This document shows, piece by piece, positions 40,815 through 49,488 of a stretch of DNA of 64,000 nt (its first letter is position 1; each line of letters opens with the position of its first letter). The notes below the pieces were generated by a model, which saw nothing but the letters and a program-made list of their open reading frames with translations, did not search any database and was not told the origin of the DNA. Made by a program: the position numbers and the translations under genes. The DNA is from JAGVSZ01 sp019137045 (GTDB lineage Bacteria; Pseudomonadota; Gammaproteobacteria; Burkholderiales; SG8-39): positions 124,001-188,000 of the forward strand of contig JAXMFT010000008.1 in assembly GCA_046347635.1 (NCBI GenBank). Reading direction: 5' to 3'.

Positions 40815-42053
40815 ATGGACCGGTCCCCAGTACTGCGGCTGCACATCCCCGAGCCGAAGCACCGGCCCGGCGAGGCCGCCGACTTCAGCCACCTGCGCCT
40901 GCCGCGGGCGGGCAGCGTCGAGCGGCCTCCCGTCGACAGCGGCGCGTTCGCGATGCGCGACCTCGCCTATGCGCTGATCCGGGTGCTGGACGACGAGGGG
41001 ACGGCGGTCGGGCCCTGGGACCCGCAGCTCGATGCGGACACGCTGCGCCGCGGGCTGCGCGCGATGGCGCTGACGCGCGCGTACGACGAGCGCATGTACC
41101 GCGTGCAGCGCCAGGGCAAGACCTCGTTCTACATGCGCTCCACCGGCGAGGAGGCGGTCGCGGTCGGCCAGGCTTGCGCGCTCGAGCGCGACGACGTCGT
41201 GTTCCCCACCTACCGGCAGAGCGGGCTGCTCATCGCGCGCGACTGGCCGCTCGTGGACATGATGTGCCAGGTGTACTCGAACTCCGCCGACCGGCTCAAG
41301 GGACGGCAGATGCCGGTGCTCTACTCGAGCCGCGCGGCGGGGTTCTTCTCGCTCTCGGGCAACCTCGGCACCCAGCTCAGCCAGGCGGTGGGCTGGGCGA
41401 TGGCCTCGGCGTACAAGGGCGATCACCGCATCGCCGCGGCGTGGACCGGCGAGGGCGCGACCGCCGAGCCCGACTTCCACCACGCGCTCACGTTCGCGTC
41501 GGTCTACCACGCGCCGGTGATCCTCAACGTGGTGAACAACCAGTGGGCGATCTCGTGCTACCAGGGCATCGCCGGCGGCGACGAGTCCACCTTCGCTGCG
41601 CGCGGCATCGGCTACGGCGTCCCGGCGCTGCGCGTGGACGGCAACGATTTCCTCGCGACCTGCGCGGTCACGCGCTGGGCGGCGGAGCGCGCGCGCAGCA
41701 ACCTCGGGCCGACGCTGATCGAGCTGTTCACCTACCGCGCCACGGCGCACTCGACCGCCGACGACCCGAGCCGCTACCGGCCCGCCGACGAGTGGGAGAA
41801 GTGGCCGCTCGGGGACCCGATCCGTAGGCTGAAGGACCACCTGGTCGGGCGCGGCGAGTGGTCCGAGGCGCAGCACGAGGCGATGCGCAAGGAAGTCGAG
41901 GAGCAGGTGCGCGCCGCGAACCGGGAGGCCGAGGCGAAGGGCACGCTCGACCGCGGCCCCCTGCCGCCGGTCGCCTCGATGTTCGAGGACGTCTACCGGG
42001 AGATGCCCGCCGAGCTGCGCCGCCAGCGCGACGAGCTCCTCGGGGGGAGGTAG
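40815..42053 (+). CDS. bkdA1: 2-oxoacid dehydrogenase E1 alpha subunit
   Basis: This 412-residue subunit of a branched-chain-type 2-oxoacid dehydrogenase has the thiamine-diphosphate motif GEGATAEPDFHHALTFASVYHAPVILNVVNNQWAIS (starting near residue 215). The N-terminal 45 residues and IRVLDDEGTAVGPWDP are typical of bacterial BkdA1 rather than of pyruvate dehydrogenase E1 alpha. It decarboxylates 2-oxo acids from Val, Leu and Ile together with E1 beta. It is the first gene of the operon, with E1 beta two bases after its TAG stop. Confidence 0.88.
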   Translation: MDRSPVLRLHIPEPKHRPGEAADFSHLRLPRAGSVERPPVDSGAFAMRDLAYALIRVLDDEGTAVGPWDPQLDADTLRRGLRAMALTRAYDERMYRVQRQGKTSFYMRSTGEEAVAVGQACALERDDVVFPTYRQSGLLIARDWPLVDMMCQVYSNSADRLKGRQMPVLYSSRAAGFFSLSGNLGTQLSQAVGWAMASAYKGDHRIAAAWTGEGATAEPDFHHALTFASVYHAPVILNVVNNQWAISCYQGIAGGDESTFAARGIGYGVPALRVDGNDFLATCAVTRWAAERARSNLGPTLIELFTYRATAHSTADDPSRYRPADEWEKWPLGDPIRRLKDHLVGRGEWSEAQHEAMRKEVEEQVRAANREAEAKGTLDRGPLPPVASMFEDVYREMPAELRRQRDELLGGR

Positions 42054-42055
42054 CC

Positions 42056-43069
42056 ATGCCGGCGATGAACATGGTGCAGGCGCTCAACTCGGCGATGGAC
42101 GTGATGCTCGGCGCGACCCCGACGTGGTGGTCTTCGGCGAGGACGTCGGCTACTTCGGCGGCGTGTTCCGCGTCACCGACGGCCTGCAGCGCAAGTACGG
42201 CGCGCATGCGCGTCTTCGACGCGCCGATCGCCGAGGGCGGCATCCTCGGCATCGCGGTCGGCATGGGCGCGTACGGCCTGCGGCCGGTGGCCGAGGTGCA
42301 GTTCGCGGACTACATCTATCCCGCGATGGACCAGCTCGTGTCCGCGGCGGCGCGCCTGCGCTACCGCTCGGCGGGGGAATGGTGGGCGCCGGTCACCGTG
42401 CGCGCGCCCTGCGGCGGGGGCATCTTCGGCGGGCAGACGCACAGCCAGAGCCCCGAGGCGCTGTTCACCCACGTGTGCGGCCTGAAGACCGTGATTCCGT
42501 CCAACCCGTACGACGCGAAGGGCCTGCTCATCTCCGCCATCGAGGACGACGACCCGGTGGTGTTCTTCGAGCCGAAGCGCCTCTACCAGGGACCCTTCGA
42601 CGGCCATCCCGAGCGGCCGGCGGTGTCGTGGGCGAAGCATCCTCTCGGCGCGGTGCCGGGCGAGCATTACCGCGTTCCGATCGGCGCGGCGCGCGTCGCG
42701 CGCGCGGGGGCCGACGTCACGGTGCTCGCCTACGGGACGATGGTGCACGTCGCGCTCGCCGCGGCGCAGGAGACCGGCGTCGACGCGGAGGTGATCGACC
42801 TGCGCACGCTGCGCCCGCTCGACGCCGACGCGATCGCCGCCTCGGTGGAGAAGACCGGGCGCTGCGTGATCGTGCACGAGGCGACGCGCACCGGCGGCTT
42901 CGGCGCGGAGCTCGCGGCCGTGGTGCAGGAGCGCTGCTTCTACAGCCTCGAGGCGCCGATCGAGCGCGTGACCGGCTGGGACACGCCGTACCCGCACGCG
43001 TTCGAATGGCAGTACTTCCCCGGCCCGGCGCGCGTGGGGCGCGCGCTGCGCCGGGCAACGGAGGGCTGA
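42056..43069 (+). CDS. bkdA2: 2-oxoacid dehydrogenase E1 beta subunit, two compensating frameshifts
   Basis: The frame from the ATG at 42056 encodes 337 residues. Most match E1 beta (RVFDAPIAEGGILGIAVGMGAYG, later GGIFGGQTHSQSPEALFTHVCGLK and HEATRTGGFGAELAA). Between about 42115 and 42209 the reading frame is wrong. The conserved sequence DPDVVVFGEDVGYFGGVFRV is encoded in another frame. One missing base near 42110-42115 and one extra base near 42207 restore the normal protein. As written, the GED motif, whose Glu contacts thiamine diphosphate, is lost. Either the sequence has errors or the gene is damaged. Confidence 0.85.
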   Translation: MPAMNMVQALNSAMDVMLGATPTWWSSARTSATSAACSASPTACSASTARMRVFDAPIAEGGILGIAVGMGAYGLRPVAEVQFADYIYPAMDQLVSAAARLRYRSAGEWWAPVTVRAPCGGGIFGGQTHSQSPEALFTHVCGLKTVIPSNPYDAKGLLISAIEDDDPVVFFEPKRLYQGPFDGHPERPAVSWAKHPLGAVPGEHYRVPIGAARVARAGADVTVLAYGTMVHVALAAAQETGVDAEVIDLRTLRPLDADAIAASVEKTGRCVIVHEATRTGGFGAELAAVVQERCFYSLEAPIERVTGWDTPYPHAFEWQYFPGPARVGRALRRATEG

Positions 43070-43071
43070 GC

Positions 43072-44288
43072 ATGGGCCGGCTCGTCTTCAAGCTGCCCGA
43101 CGTGGGCGAGGGCGCCGCCGAGGCGACCATCGTCGAGTGGCTCGTCGCGCCGGGCGAGCGCGTCGCGGAGGATCAGGGGCTCGTCTCCGTGGAGACCGAC
43201 AAGGCGGTGGTCGAGCTGCCGTCGCCCGCCGCGGGGACCGTGCTCTCGATCCATGGCGAGCCGGGCGCAAAGGTCGCCGTGGGCGCCGAGCTCGTGGTCC
43301 TCGAGAGCGAAGCGGTCGGCGAAGCCGGCGCCGTCGCGGCAGCGGCGCCGGAGCAAGCGCCGCCGGAGCAACCCCGGCCGGCGCAAGCCGCGCCTGCGGA
43401 CAGACCCGCAGCCGCGAAGCCGCTCGCCGCCCCGGCGGTGCGCAAACGCGCGCGCACGCTCGGCGTCGACCTCGCCGCCGTGCCGAGCCCCGGCGGGCGC
43501 GTGACGCACGCCGATCTCGACGCGTTCCTCGAGGCCGCGCGCCACCGTGCGCGGGAGGTGGCGCAGGACGCCGCGGGGACGCGGCACGAGATCGTCGAGG
43601 AGCACCGCATCGTCGGCGTGCGCCAGCGCATCGCCGAGCGCATGCAGGAGGCGACGCGCCGCATCCCGCACTTCTCGTACGTCGAGGAGGTCGACCTCAC
43701 CGTGCTCGAGGCGCTGCGCGCGGCGCTGAACGAACGGCACGCCGGCCGGCGCGCGAAGCTCACGCCGCTCGCGTTCCTCATGCGCGCGATCGTGCGCGCG
43801 GCCGCCGCGCATCCCGAGATCAACGCGCGCTTCGACGACGCGCGGGGGGTCGTGCGGCGCCACGCCGCGGTCCACATCGGCATCGCGACGCAGACGCCGA
43901 GCGGGCTCATGGTGCCGGTCGTGGCCAACGCGCAGGCGCGCGACCTGTGGGAGTGCGCGGCCGAGGTGTGGAGCGCCTCGCCGGCGCGGCGCGCGCGGGC
44001 CGCGCGATCGCCGCCGAGCTCGTCGGCTCGACCATCACGATCACCAGCCTCGGCGCGCTCGGCGGCGTGGCGAGCACGCCGATCATCAACCCCCCCGAGG
44101 TCGCCATCGTCGGCACGAGCCGCATCGCCGAGCGCCCGGTGGTGCGCGACGGCGCGCTCGCCGTGCGCAGGATGATGAACCTGTGCTCCTCCTTCGATCA
44201 CCGCGTGGTGGACGGCTGGAACGCGGCCGCGTTCATTCAGGAGCTGAAGCGGCTGCTCGAGCAGCCGGCGCTGCTGTTCGTCGAGTAG
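43072..44288 (+). CDS. bkdB: 2-oxoacid dehydrogenase E2 (dihydrolipoyl acyltransferase), frameshifted
   Basis: The N-terminus is a lipoyl domain with the lipoylation Lys in VETDKAVVELPSP. It is followed by a Pro/Ala linker, a peripheral subunit-binding domain (PAVRKRARTLGVDLAAV) and the catalytic domain with the C-terminal SSFDHRVVDGWNAAAFIQ active-site His. The frame breaks near 43966-43970: GAGGTGTGGAGC reads correctly as GAGGTGGAGC, so a two-base TG insertion is the simplest explanation. Before the break the frame from 43072 is used; after it the frame ending at 44288 continues with VERLAGAARAGRAIAAELVGS. The gene is either a sequencing casualty or a pseudogene. Confidence 0.82.
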
Positions 44289-44331
44289 CGGGACGGCGGG
44301 CGCGCGCCGGCGCGGCGCCGGGCGAGAGTGC

Positions 44332-45741
44332 TCAGGCGGGCGCGCCCTTCGCCGCGAGCCCGGGCGAGGGGTCGTACCAGCGCTCGCCCGCGGCGAGCAC
44401 CGCAGCGGCGGCCGCCGGTCCCCAGGTGCCCGGCTCGTACTCCGCGGGCGGCGCGTCGCGCGCGAGGATCGGCTCGACCACCCGCCAGGCCGCCTCGACG
44501 CTGTCGTCGCGCGTGAAGAGCGAGGCGTCGCCGTGCAGCGCGTCGCCGAGCAGCCGTTCGTAGGGCAGCGCGCCGCCCTCGAGCGAGCGGTGCGCGAGGA
44601 GCTCGGCCGCCTCGCCCTGCATGGCTTCCCCGGGGCGCTTGACGCGCGTGCCGAGCGCGATCTCGACCTCGGGCCCGAGGCGGAAGCGGAAGTAGTTCGC
44701 GGGCGCGGCGGGCGCGTCGTCGAAGACGGCGACCGGCGGGCGCCTGAGCGCGACCCGCACCTCGGTGGCCGTCGTGGCGAGGCACTTGCCGGCGCGGATG
44801 TAGAAGGGCACGCCCGCCCAGCGCCAGGTGTCGATCTGCAGGCGCAGGGCGACGAAAGTCTCCACGCGCGAGTCCGGCGCCACGCCCGGCTCGTCGCGGT
44901 AGCCGCGGAACTGGCCGCGCACCACCTGCGCGGGCGCGAGCGGCCGCACCGCGCGGAACAGGCGCAGCTTCTCCGCCCGCATCGCGTCCGGGTCGGTGCG
45001 CGCCGGCGGATCCATGGCGAGCAGCGCCATCACCTGGAAGAGATGGTTCTGCACCACGTCGCGGATCGCGCCCACCTCCTCGTAGAACGCGCCGCGCCCC
45101 TTGACGCCGAACGACTCGGCCATCGTGATCTGCACGGCGGCGACGTGCTCGCGGCTCCACAGCGGCTCGGGGAAGGCGTTGGCGAAGCGGAAATAGAGCA
45201 GGTTGCGCACCGCCTCCTTGCCCAGGTAGTGGTCGATGCGGAACACCGCGGACTCGGGGAACACCTCGTGCAGCGTGCGGTTCAGGGCCTGCGCCGAGGC
45301 GAGGTCGCGCCCGAAAGGCTTCTCCACCACCACTCGCGCATCGGCCGCGCAGCCCGCCGCGGCGAGGCCCTGCACCACGGTGGCGAAGAGGCTCGGCGGA
45401 ATGGCGAGGTAGTGCAGCGGGCGTCGCGCGCCCCCGAGCGCCTGCCGCAGGCGCGGGTAGGTCGCAGGGTCGTGGTAGTCGCCGCCGACGAACTGGAGGC
45501 GCGCGCAGAGCCGCTCGAAGGCGCGCTCGTCCACCCCGCCGCCGTACCGGGCGATGCTTTCGCGCGCCCGCTCGCGCAGCCGCTCCAGCGTCCAGCCGGC
45601 GCGCGCCACGCCGACGACCGGCATGTCGAGCTCGCCGTCGCGCGTGAGCGCCTGCAGCGCGGGGAACACCTGCTTGTAGGCGAGGTCGCCGGTGGCGCCG
45701 AAGAAGACGAAGCCGTCCGATGCGGGTGCTGGCATGCTCAT
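44332..45741 (-). CDS. zwf: glucose-6-phosphate 1-dehydrogenase
   Basis: This protein of about 469 residues has the coenzyme motif FVFFGATGDLAYKQVFPALQAL and the active-site RIDHYLGKEAVRNLLYFRFAN. It oxidises glucose 6-phosphate in the first step of the oxidative pentose phosphate and Entner-Doudoroff pathways. The ATG at 45741 is preferred because the domain begins shortly after; an ATG two codons later is also possible. No edd, eda or pgl gene is adjacent. It is convergent with the E2 gene. Confidence 0.93.
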   Translation of the reverse strand: MSMPAPASDGFVFFGATGDLAYKQVFPALQALTRDGELDMPVVGVARAGWTLERLRERARESIARYGGGVDERAFERLCARLQFVGGDYHDPATYPRLRQALGGARRPLHYLAIPPSLFATVVQGLAAAGCAADARVVVEKPFGRDLASAQALNRTLHEVFPESAVFRIDHYLGKEAVRNLLYFRFANAFPEPLWSREHVAAVQITMAESFGVKGRGAFYEEVGAIRDVVQNHLFQVMALLAMDPPARTDPDAMRAEKLRLFRAVRPLAPAQVVRGQFRGYRDEPGVAPDSRVETFVALRLQIDTWRWAGVPFYIRAGKCLATTATEVRVALRRPPVAVFDDAPAAPANYFRFRLGPEVEIALGTRVKRPGEAMQGEAAELLAHRSLEGGALPYERLLGDALHGDASLFTRDDSVEAAWRVVEPILARDAPPAEYEPGTWGPAAAAAVLAAGERWYDPSPGLAAKGAPA

Positions 45742-45864
45742 TGGATGAGGCGAGGGGCGCGGGGTTCCCCGCGGGCGGCGCCGATTTCGCCGCGCGCGGC
45801 CCGAGCGTCCGCTCGAGTCTAGTACTTTTCCCGCGCCCGGCACCGGCGCGGACGAGCGGCGCAG

Positions 45865-47250
45865 TCAGGCGGCAGCGGGCAGCGTCAGGAGCGCGCGCAC
45901 GCCGCCCAGCGGCGAATCCTCGAGCCGGACTTCGCCGCCGTAGAGGCGCGCCAGCTCGTCGACGATCGCGAGGCCGAGCCCCGAACCCTCCACCCGTTCG
46001 TCGGCGCGGGCGCCGCGCAGCACGATGTCCCGGCGCCGGTCGTGCGCGATTCCCCTGCCGTCGTCGTCGATCGCGACGATCAGTCTTCCGTCCGCGCGCT
46101 TCGCTTCGAGCTCGACGCGCCGGCGTGCCCACTTGCAGGCGTTGTCGAGCAGGTTGCCCACCATCTCCTGCAGATCCTGCTCCTCGCCGCGAAACGCGAG
46201 TCCGTCCTCCACCGGCCGGACCGCGAGCTCGAGGCGGCGATCGGCGTGGATGCGCGCCATGGCGCGAACCAGGCCTTCCACGACCGGGAGCACCGCTGCC
46301 CGAGCGCCCGGGATGCGCGTGGCAGCCGCGCTGCGCGCCCGCTTCAGGTGATAGTCGACCTGCCGGCGCGCGCTCTCGACCTGATCGCGCACCAGCCGGG
46401 CGAGGTCTCCCTCCCCCCCGGCGCGCGCGGCGTTCGCGAGCACGCTGAGCGGGGTCTTGAGGGCGTGCGCGAGATTTCCCGCGAGCGTCCTCGCCCGTGC
46501 GACGATCTCCGAGTTCTGGGCGAGCACCGCGTTGAACTCGTCCACCAGCGGCCTGACCTCCGCCGGAAACGATCCCGACATGAGCTGCGACCTGCCCTCG
46601 CGCACGGCGGCCAGCTCGCGCTGCAGGCGCGCGAGCGGCGCGAGCCCGACCACCACCTGCAGGACCGCGGCGGCCGCCAAACCGATCGCGAGCAGTCCCA
46701 GCGCGACCCAGAGCGTCGCCCGGAAACGCCGCACCGGCTCCGCCATCGCGCGCTCGTCGGCGGCGACGATCAGGCGCATTCCCTGACCCGGCCGCTCGGC
46801 GGGGTAGACGACGCGCTCGAGCGTCCGGAGCCAGGTGCCATCGGGGCCGGGCACGCGGTGCTCCTGGAGCTGCGCGTCCCGCTGCTCGTCGTGCGGCACC
46901 TGGAGCACCTGATCCCACAGCGAGCGCGAACGCAGCACGCCGGCCGCGGACGGGGCGGCGCCAGCCGCAGCGCGATCCACCTGCCAGTACAGACCCGAAT
47001 ACGGTCGCGCCAGGCGCGGGTCGCTCAGCGGCCCCGAGAGCTCCGGGGCGCCGTCCCTGCCGATCACCAGGCTGGCCGTCAGCTGATCGAGGTGGATGCG
47101 CAGCTCCGCGCGGAACTGGCGCTCGACGTGATCGCGAATGAGCACGCCGAGCCCCCAGCCGGCGACCGCGATCGTCGCGAGGATCCAGAGCAGGGTGCCT
47201 GCCAGCAGGCGGACACGCAGCGATTCCCGCAGCCGGTCGGGCAGGCTCAT
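45865..47250 (-). CDS. sensor histidine kinase, PhoQ/QseC-like
   Basis: This 461-residue kinase has an N-terminal membrane segment, a periplasmic domain of about 140 residues and a second membrane helix near residue 180. HAMP-like and dimerisation regions follow, with the phospho-His in LAHALKTPLSVLAN, and then an ATPase domain (NLLDNACKWARRRV, DDDGRGI, GSGLGLAIV). HALKTPL is typical of the PhoQ-like branch. The ATG overlaps the regulator's TGA (ATGA), so the two are coupled. It probably senses cations or antimicrobial peptides. Confidence 0.9.
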   Translation of the reverse strand: MSLPDRLRESLRVRLLAGTLLWILATIAVAGWGLGVLIRDHVERQFRAELRIHLDQLTASLVIGRDGAPELSGPLSDPRLARPYSGLYWQVDRAAAGAAPSAAGVLRSRSLWDQVLQVPHDEQRDAQLQEHRVPGPDGTWLRTLERVVYPAERPGQGMRLIVAADERAMAEPVRRFRATLWVALGLLAIGLAAAAVLQVVVGLAPLARLQRELAAVREGRSQLMSGSFPAEVRPLVDEFNAVLAQNSEIVARARTLAGNLAHALKTPLSVLANAARAGGEGDLARLVRDQVESARRQVDYHLKRARSAAATRIPGARAAVLPVVEGLVRAMARIHADRRLELAVRPVEDGLAFRGEEQDLQEMVGNLLDNACKWARRRVELEAKRADGRLIVAIDDDGRGIAHDRRRDIVLRGARADERVEGSGLGLAIVDELARLYGGEVRLEDSPLGGVRALLTLPAAA

Positions 47251-47909
47251 TCCTCGCAGGCGAGGCGATAGCCGAGGCCGCGCACGGTCTCGATGAGGTT
47301 GGCGGGCAGCTTCTTGCGCAGGCGCGCGATGAACACCTCCACCGTGTTCGAATCGCGGTCGAAATCCTGCGCGTAGATGTGCTCGACCAGCGCGCTGCGC
47401 GACACGATCTCGTTCCGATGGTGCATGAGATAGTCGAGCACGCGATATTCGTGGCTGGTGAGCGCGATCCCCCGCCCGGCGACGGTGACGCGACCGCTGC
47501 GCGTGTCGAGCACGACCGGGCCGCAGGCGAGCTCGGCGCGCGCGTGCCCCCCGGCGCGGCGGATCAAGGCGCGCACGCGCGCGAGCAGCTCCTCCATGTG
47601 GAAAGGCTTGGTCAGATAGTCGTCGGCGCCGGCGTCGATCCCGGCGACCTTCTCGTGCCAGTTGTCGCGCGCGGTGAGGATCAGCACGGGCATGTTGCGG
47701 CCGCCGGCGCGCCACCTCTTCAGGACGGTGATGCCGTCCAGACGGGGCAGGCCGAGATCCAGGATCGCGGCGTCGAACTCGCCGGTCTCGCCGGCATGCA
47801 GCGCATCGACGCCGTTGTGCGCGACGTCGACGGCGTACGAGGCTTCGGTCAGCGCCTGCGCCAGCTGGGCCGCGAGCGTTCGTTCGTCCTCGATCACCAG
47901 CACGCGCAT
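47247..47909 (-). CDS. OmpR-family response regulator, PmrA/QseB/PhoP-like
   Basis: This 220-residue regulator has a receiver (MRVLVIEDERTLAAQLAQAL, phospho-Asp in AAILDLGLPRLDG, Lys in YLTKPFHMEELLARV) and a winged-helix DNA-binding domain (LTSHEYRVLDYLMHHRNEIVSRSALVEHIYAQD, then RDSNTVEVFIARLRKKLP). It is the first gene of an operon with its kinase. Two CTTAAG-N5-CTTAAG-type boxes in the window fit the binding preference known for PmrA/QseB regulators, making it a candidate for controlling degP and the TerB-like gene. Confidence 0.92.
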   Translation of the reverse strand: MRVLVIEDERTLAAQLAQALTEASYAVDVAHNGVDALHAGETGEFDAAILDLGLPRLDGITVLKRWRAGGRNMPVLILTARDNWHEKVAGIDAGADDYLTKPFHMEELLARVRALIRRAGGHARAELACGPVVLDTRSGRVTVAGRGIALTSHEYRVLDYLMHHRNEIVSRSALVEHIYAQDFDRDSNTVEVFIARLRKKLPANLIETVRGLGYRLACEE

Positions 47910-47915
47910 CCGGGT

Positions 47916-48260
47916 TCACTTCTTCGATTCGCGCCGCGTCCCGCGGCCGCCCTTGCGCTTCAGGACGGTCCCGTCGCGGGCATCCACCTCCAGCTCCAGG
48001 ATCGAGCCGTCCGCGGCGAGCAGCTTGAGCTCGTAGATCCAGCGCCCGGCCGCGCGCTCGAGCTCGACCTCGATCACCTGGCCCGGCGTATCGCGCTCGA
48101 CCAGCCCGAGGATGGATCGCAGCGGCATGATCTCGCCCGCCTCGAGCGCGCGGCGGGCACGGTCCTGGTCGCGCGCATCGTCAGCCTGGACCGGAAGCGC
48201 CACTGCAGCCGTCAACATTACAGCAGTCGCCAGTCTCCGCAAAGCGCCGGTCGTCGTCAC
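47916..48260 (-). CDS. PepSY-domain periplasmic protein
   Basis: This protein of about 114 residues begins at the GTG at 48260, chosen because GAGGAG lies about nine bases upstream. The alternative GTG at 48278 lacks one. It has a signal peptide (ATAVMLTAAVALPVQA) and a PepSY domain (LGLVERDTPGQVIEVELERAAGRWIYELKLLAADGSILELEVDARDGTVLKRKG). PepSY proteins near sensor kinases may modulate the sensor. It lies six bases upstream of the response regulator gene. Confidence 0.85.
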   Translation of the reverse strand: MTTTGALRRLATAVMLTAAVALPVQADDARDQDRARRALEAGEIMPLRSILGLVERDTPGQVIEVELERAAGRWIYELKLLAADGSILELEVDARDGTVLKRKGGRGTRRESKK

Positions 48261-48314
48261 TTTCCGCTCCTCGCGCACGTCGGGTGCGCCGCGCTCACTT
48301 GTACCTGCCGCATC

Positions 48315-48331
48315 CTGAACGGAGGATGAAC
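48315..48331. promoter_or_regulatory. direct repeat between PepSY genes
   Basis: CTGAAC-N5-ATGAAC is an 11 bp direct repeat of the spacing favoured by OmpR-family regulators, in the divergent region between two PepSY genes and next to the regulator operon. A reversed third copy, GTTCAG, is at 48337-48342. It may be an autoregulatory site but the match to known boxes is weak. Confidence 0.3.
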
Positions 48332-48416
48332 GCCGGGTTCAGGGTGGATACAGGCGCCGGTGCACACAATCGCCGCACGGTCACCATCCGGACCGCAACG
48401 ACTGGAGACACCAATC

Positions 48417-48743
48417 ATGCGTGCTACACATCTGCTCGGCAGCCTCGCCCTCGCGGCCGGCCTCGCCACCGGCGCCCTCGCCGGCGCGACGGCTCTTGCG
48501 CAGGACTCCAAGACCGATTCCCGTCCCGACGCGAGCGTGCGCCTCACCATCCCCCAGGTGTACGAAAAGCTGACCACGCTCGGCTACAAGGACATCGACG
48601 AGATCGAGCGCGAGCGCGACATCTACGAGGTCGATGCGCGCACGAGCGCCGGCCAGCGCGTCAAGCTCCACGTCGACGCGCGCAGCGGCCAGATCCTGCG
48701 CACCAAGGCCGACCCGCGCGATCGGGCACGCGACGGCAGGTGA
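48417..48743 (+). CDS. PepSY-domain periplasmic protein
   Basis: This 108-residue protein has the signal peptide MRATHLLGSLALAAGLATGALAGATALA and a PepSY-like core (LTIPQVYEKLTTLGYKDIDEIERERDIYEVDARTSAGQRVKLHVDARSGQILR). It is divergent from the PepSY gene of the two-component operon and 101 bp before a cytochrome b561 gene. The pair suggests a regulated periplasmic sensing module. Confidence 0.85.
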   Translation: MRATHLLGSLALAAGLATGALAGATALAQDSKTDSRPDASVRLTIPQVYEKLTTLGYKDIDEIERERDIYEVDARTSAGQRVKLHVDARSGQILRTKADPRDRARDGR

Positions 48744-48773
48744 GGGGGCGAGGGCGCCGGCCGCGGCGCACCG

Positions 48774-48795
48774 GGCGGCACCGAACGGTGCCGCC
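48774..48795 (+). terminator. hairpin after the PepSY gene
   Basis: GGCGGCACCG and CGGTGCCGCC form a ten-base inverted repeat around AA. It lies 31 bp after the stop. No U-tract is present. Confidence 0.45.
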
Positions 48796-48844
48796 GCGGT
48801 GGCCCGGCTCTTCCGATCCACGACACCATGCGCGAGGCACAACC

Positions 48845-49444
48845 ATGCAAACCAGACGCACGAACTGCGCCCGCAGCGGCTACCACCCGCTGTCCATCGG
48901 CGCGCACTGGCTGACCCTGATCCTCCTGGTCGCCGTGTACGCGCTGATCGAGCTGCGCGGAGTCTTTCCCAAGGGCAGCGTTCCCCACGACCTGATGAAG
49001 ACCTGGCACTTCATGCTTGGGCTGACGGTGTTCGGTCTCGTCTTCGCGCGGCTGGCGCTGCGACAGGTCTTCCGCGCACCGCCCATCGAGCCGACGCCCC
49101 CAGGATGGCAGCTGCGACTGGCGATGGCCATGCACGTGGCCCTGTACGCCTTCCTGACCGTAATGCCGCTGCTCGGCTGGCTGGCGTTGAGCGCCAAGGG
49201 CAAGCCGGTTCCGTTCTTCGGCCTGGACCTGCCGGCGCTGATCGCGCCGGACAAGACCCTTGCCAAGGAGATCGAGGAGATCCACGAGACGATCGGGGTA
49301 CTCGGCTACTTCCTGATCGGGCTGCACGCAGCCGCGGCGCTGTTTCACGACTACTTCCTGCGCGACGACACCCTGCGGCGCATGTTGCCGTGGCGAGGCG
49401 AGGCGCGCTCCGCCGCCCGGCCGGAGCGCGTCACTTCGCCGTGA
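48845..49444 (+). CDS. cytochrome b561
   Basis: The 199-residue protein has four membrane helices and candidate heme-ligand histidines in HPLSIGAHWLTLI, KTWHFMLGLTVFG, MHVALYAFLTVMPLLGW and IGLHAAAALFHDYF. The last segment is the classic b561 motif before RDDTLRRMLPW. It probably oxidises the quinol pool and delivers electrons to a periplasmic acceptor. It may share a message with the PepSY gene upstream. Confidence 0.9.
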   Translation: MQTRRTNCARSGYHPLSIGAHWLTLILLVAVYALIELRGVFPKGSVPHDLMKTWHFMLGLTVFGLVFARLALRQVFRAPPIEPTPPGWQLRLAMAMHVALYAFLTVMPLLGWLALSAKGKPVPFFGLDLPALIAPDKTLAKEIEEIHETIGVLGYFLIGLHAAAALFHDYFLRDDTLRRMLPWRGEARSAARPERVTSP

Positions 49445-49488
49445 CCGAAGGCAGACGGGCCGGGCTTCCTGTTGGCAGCGGGGCTTCG

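Noticed and set aside
41858..42055. Extended E1 beta start upstream of 42056
   Set aside because: That part overlaps the E1 alpha gene; E1 beta homologues start at MPAMNMVQALN.
48315..48342. Strong PmrA box between the PepSY genes
   Set aside because: The half sites are CTGAAC/ATGAAC rather than TTAAG-type, so only the 11 bp spacing agrees. Listed as a weak repeat instead.
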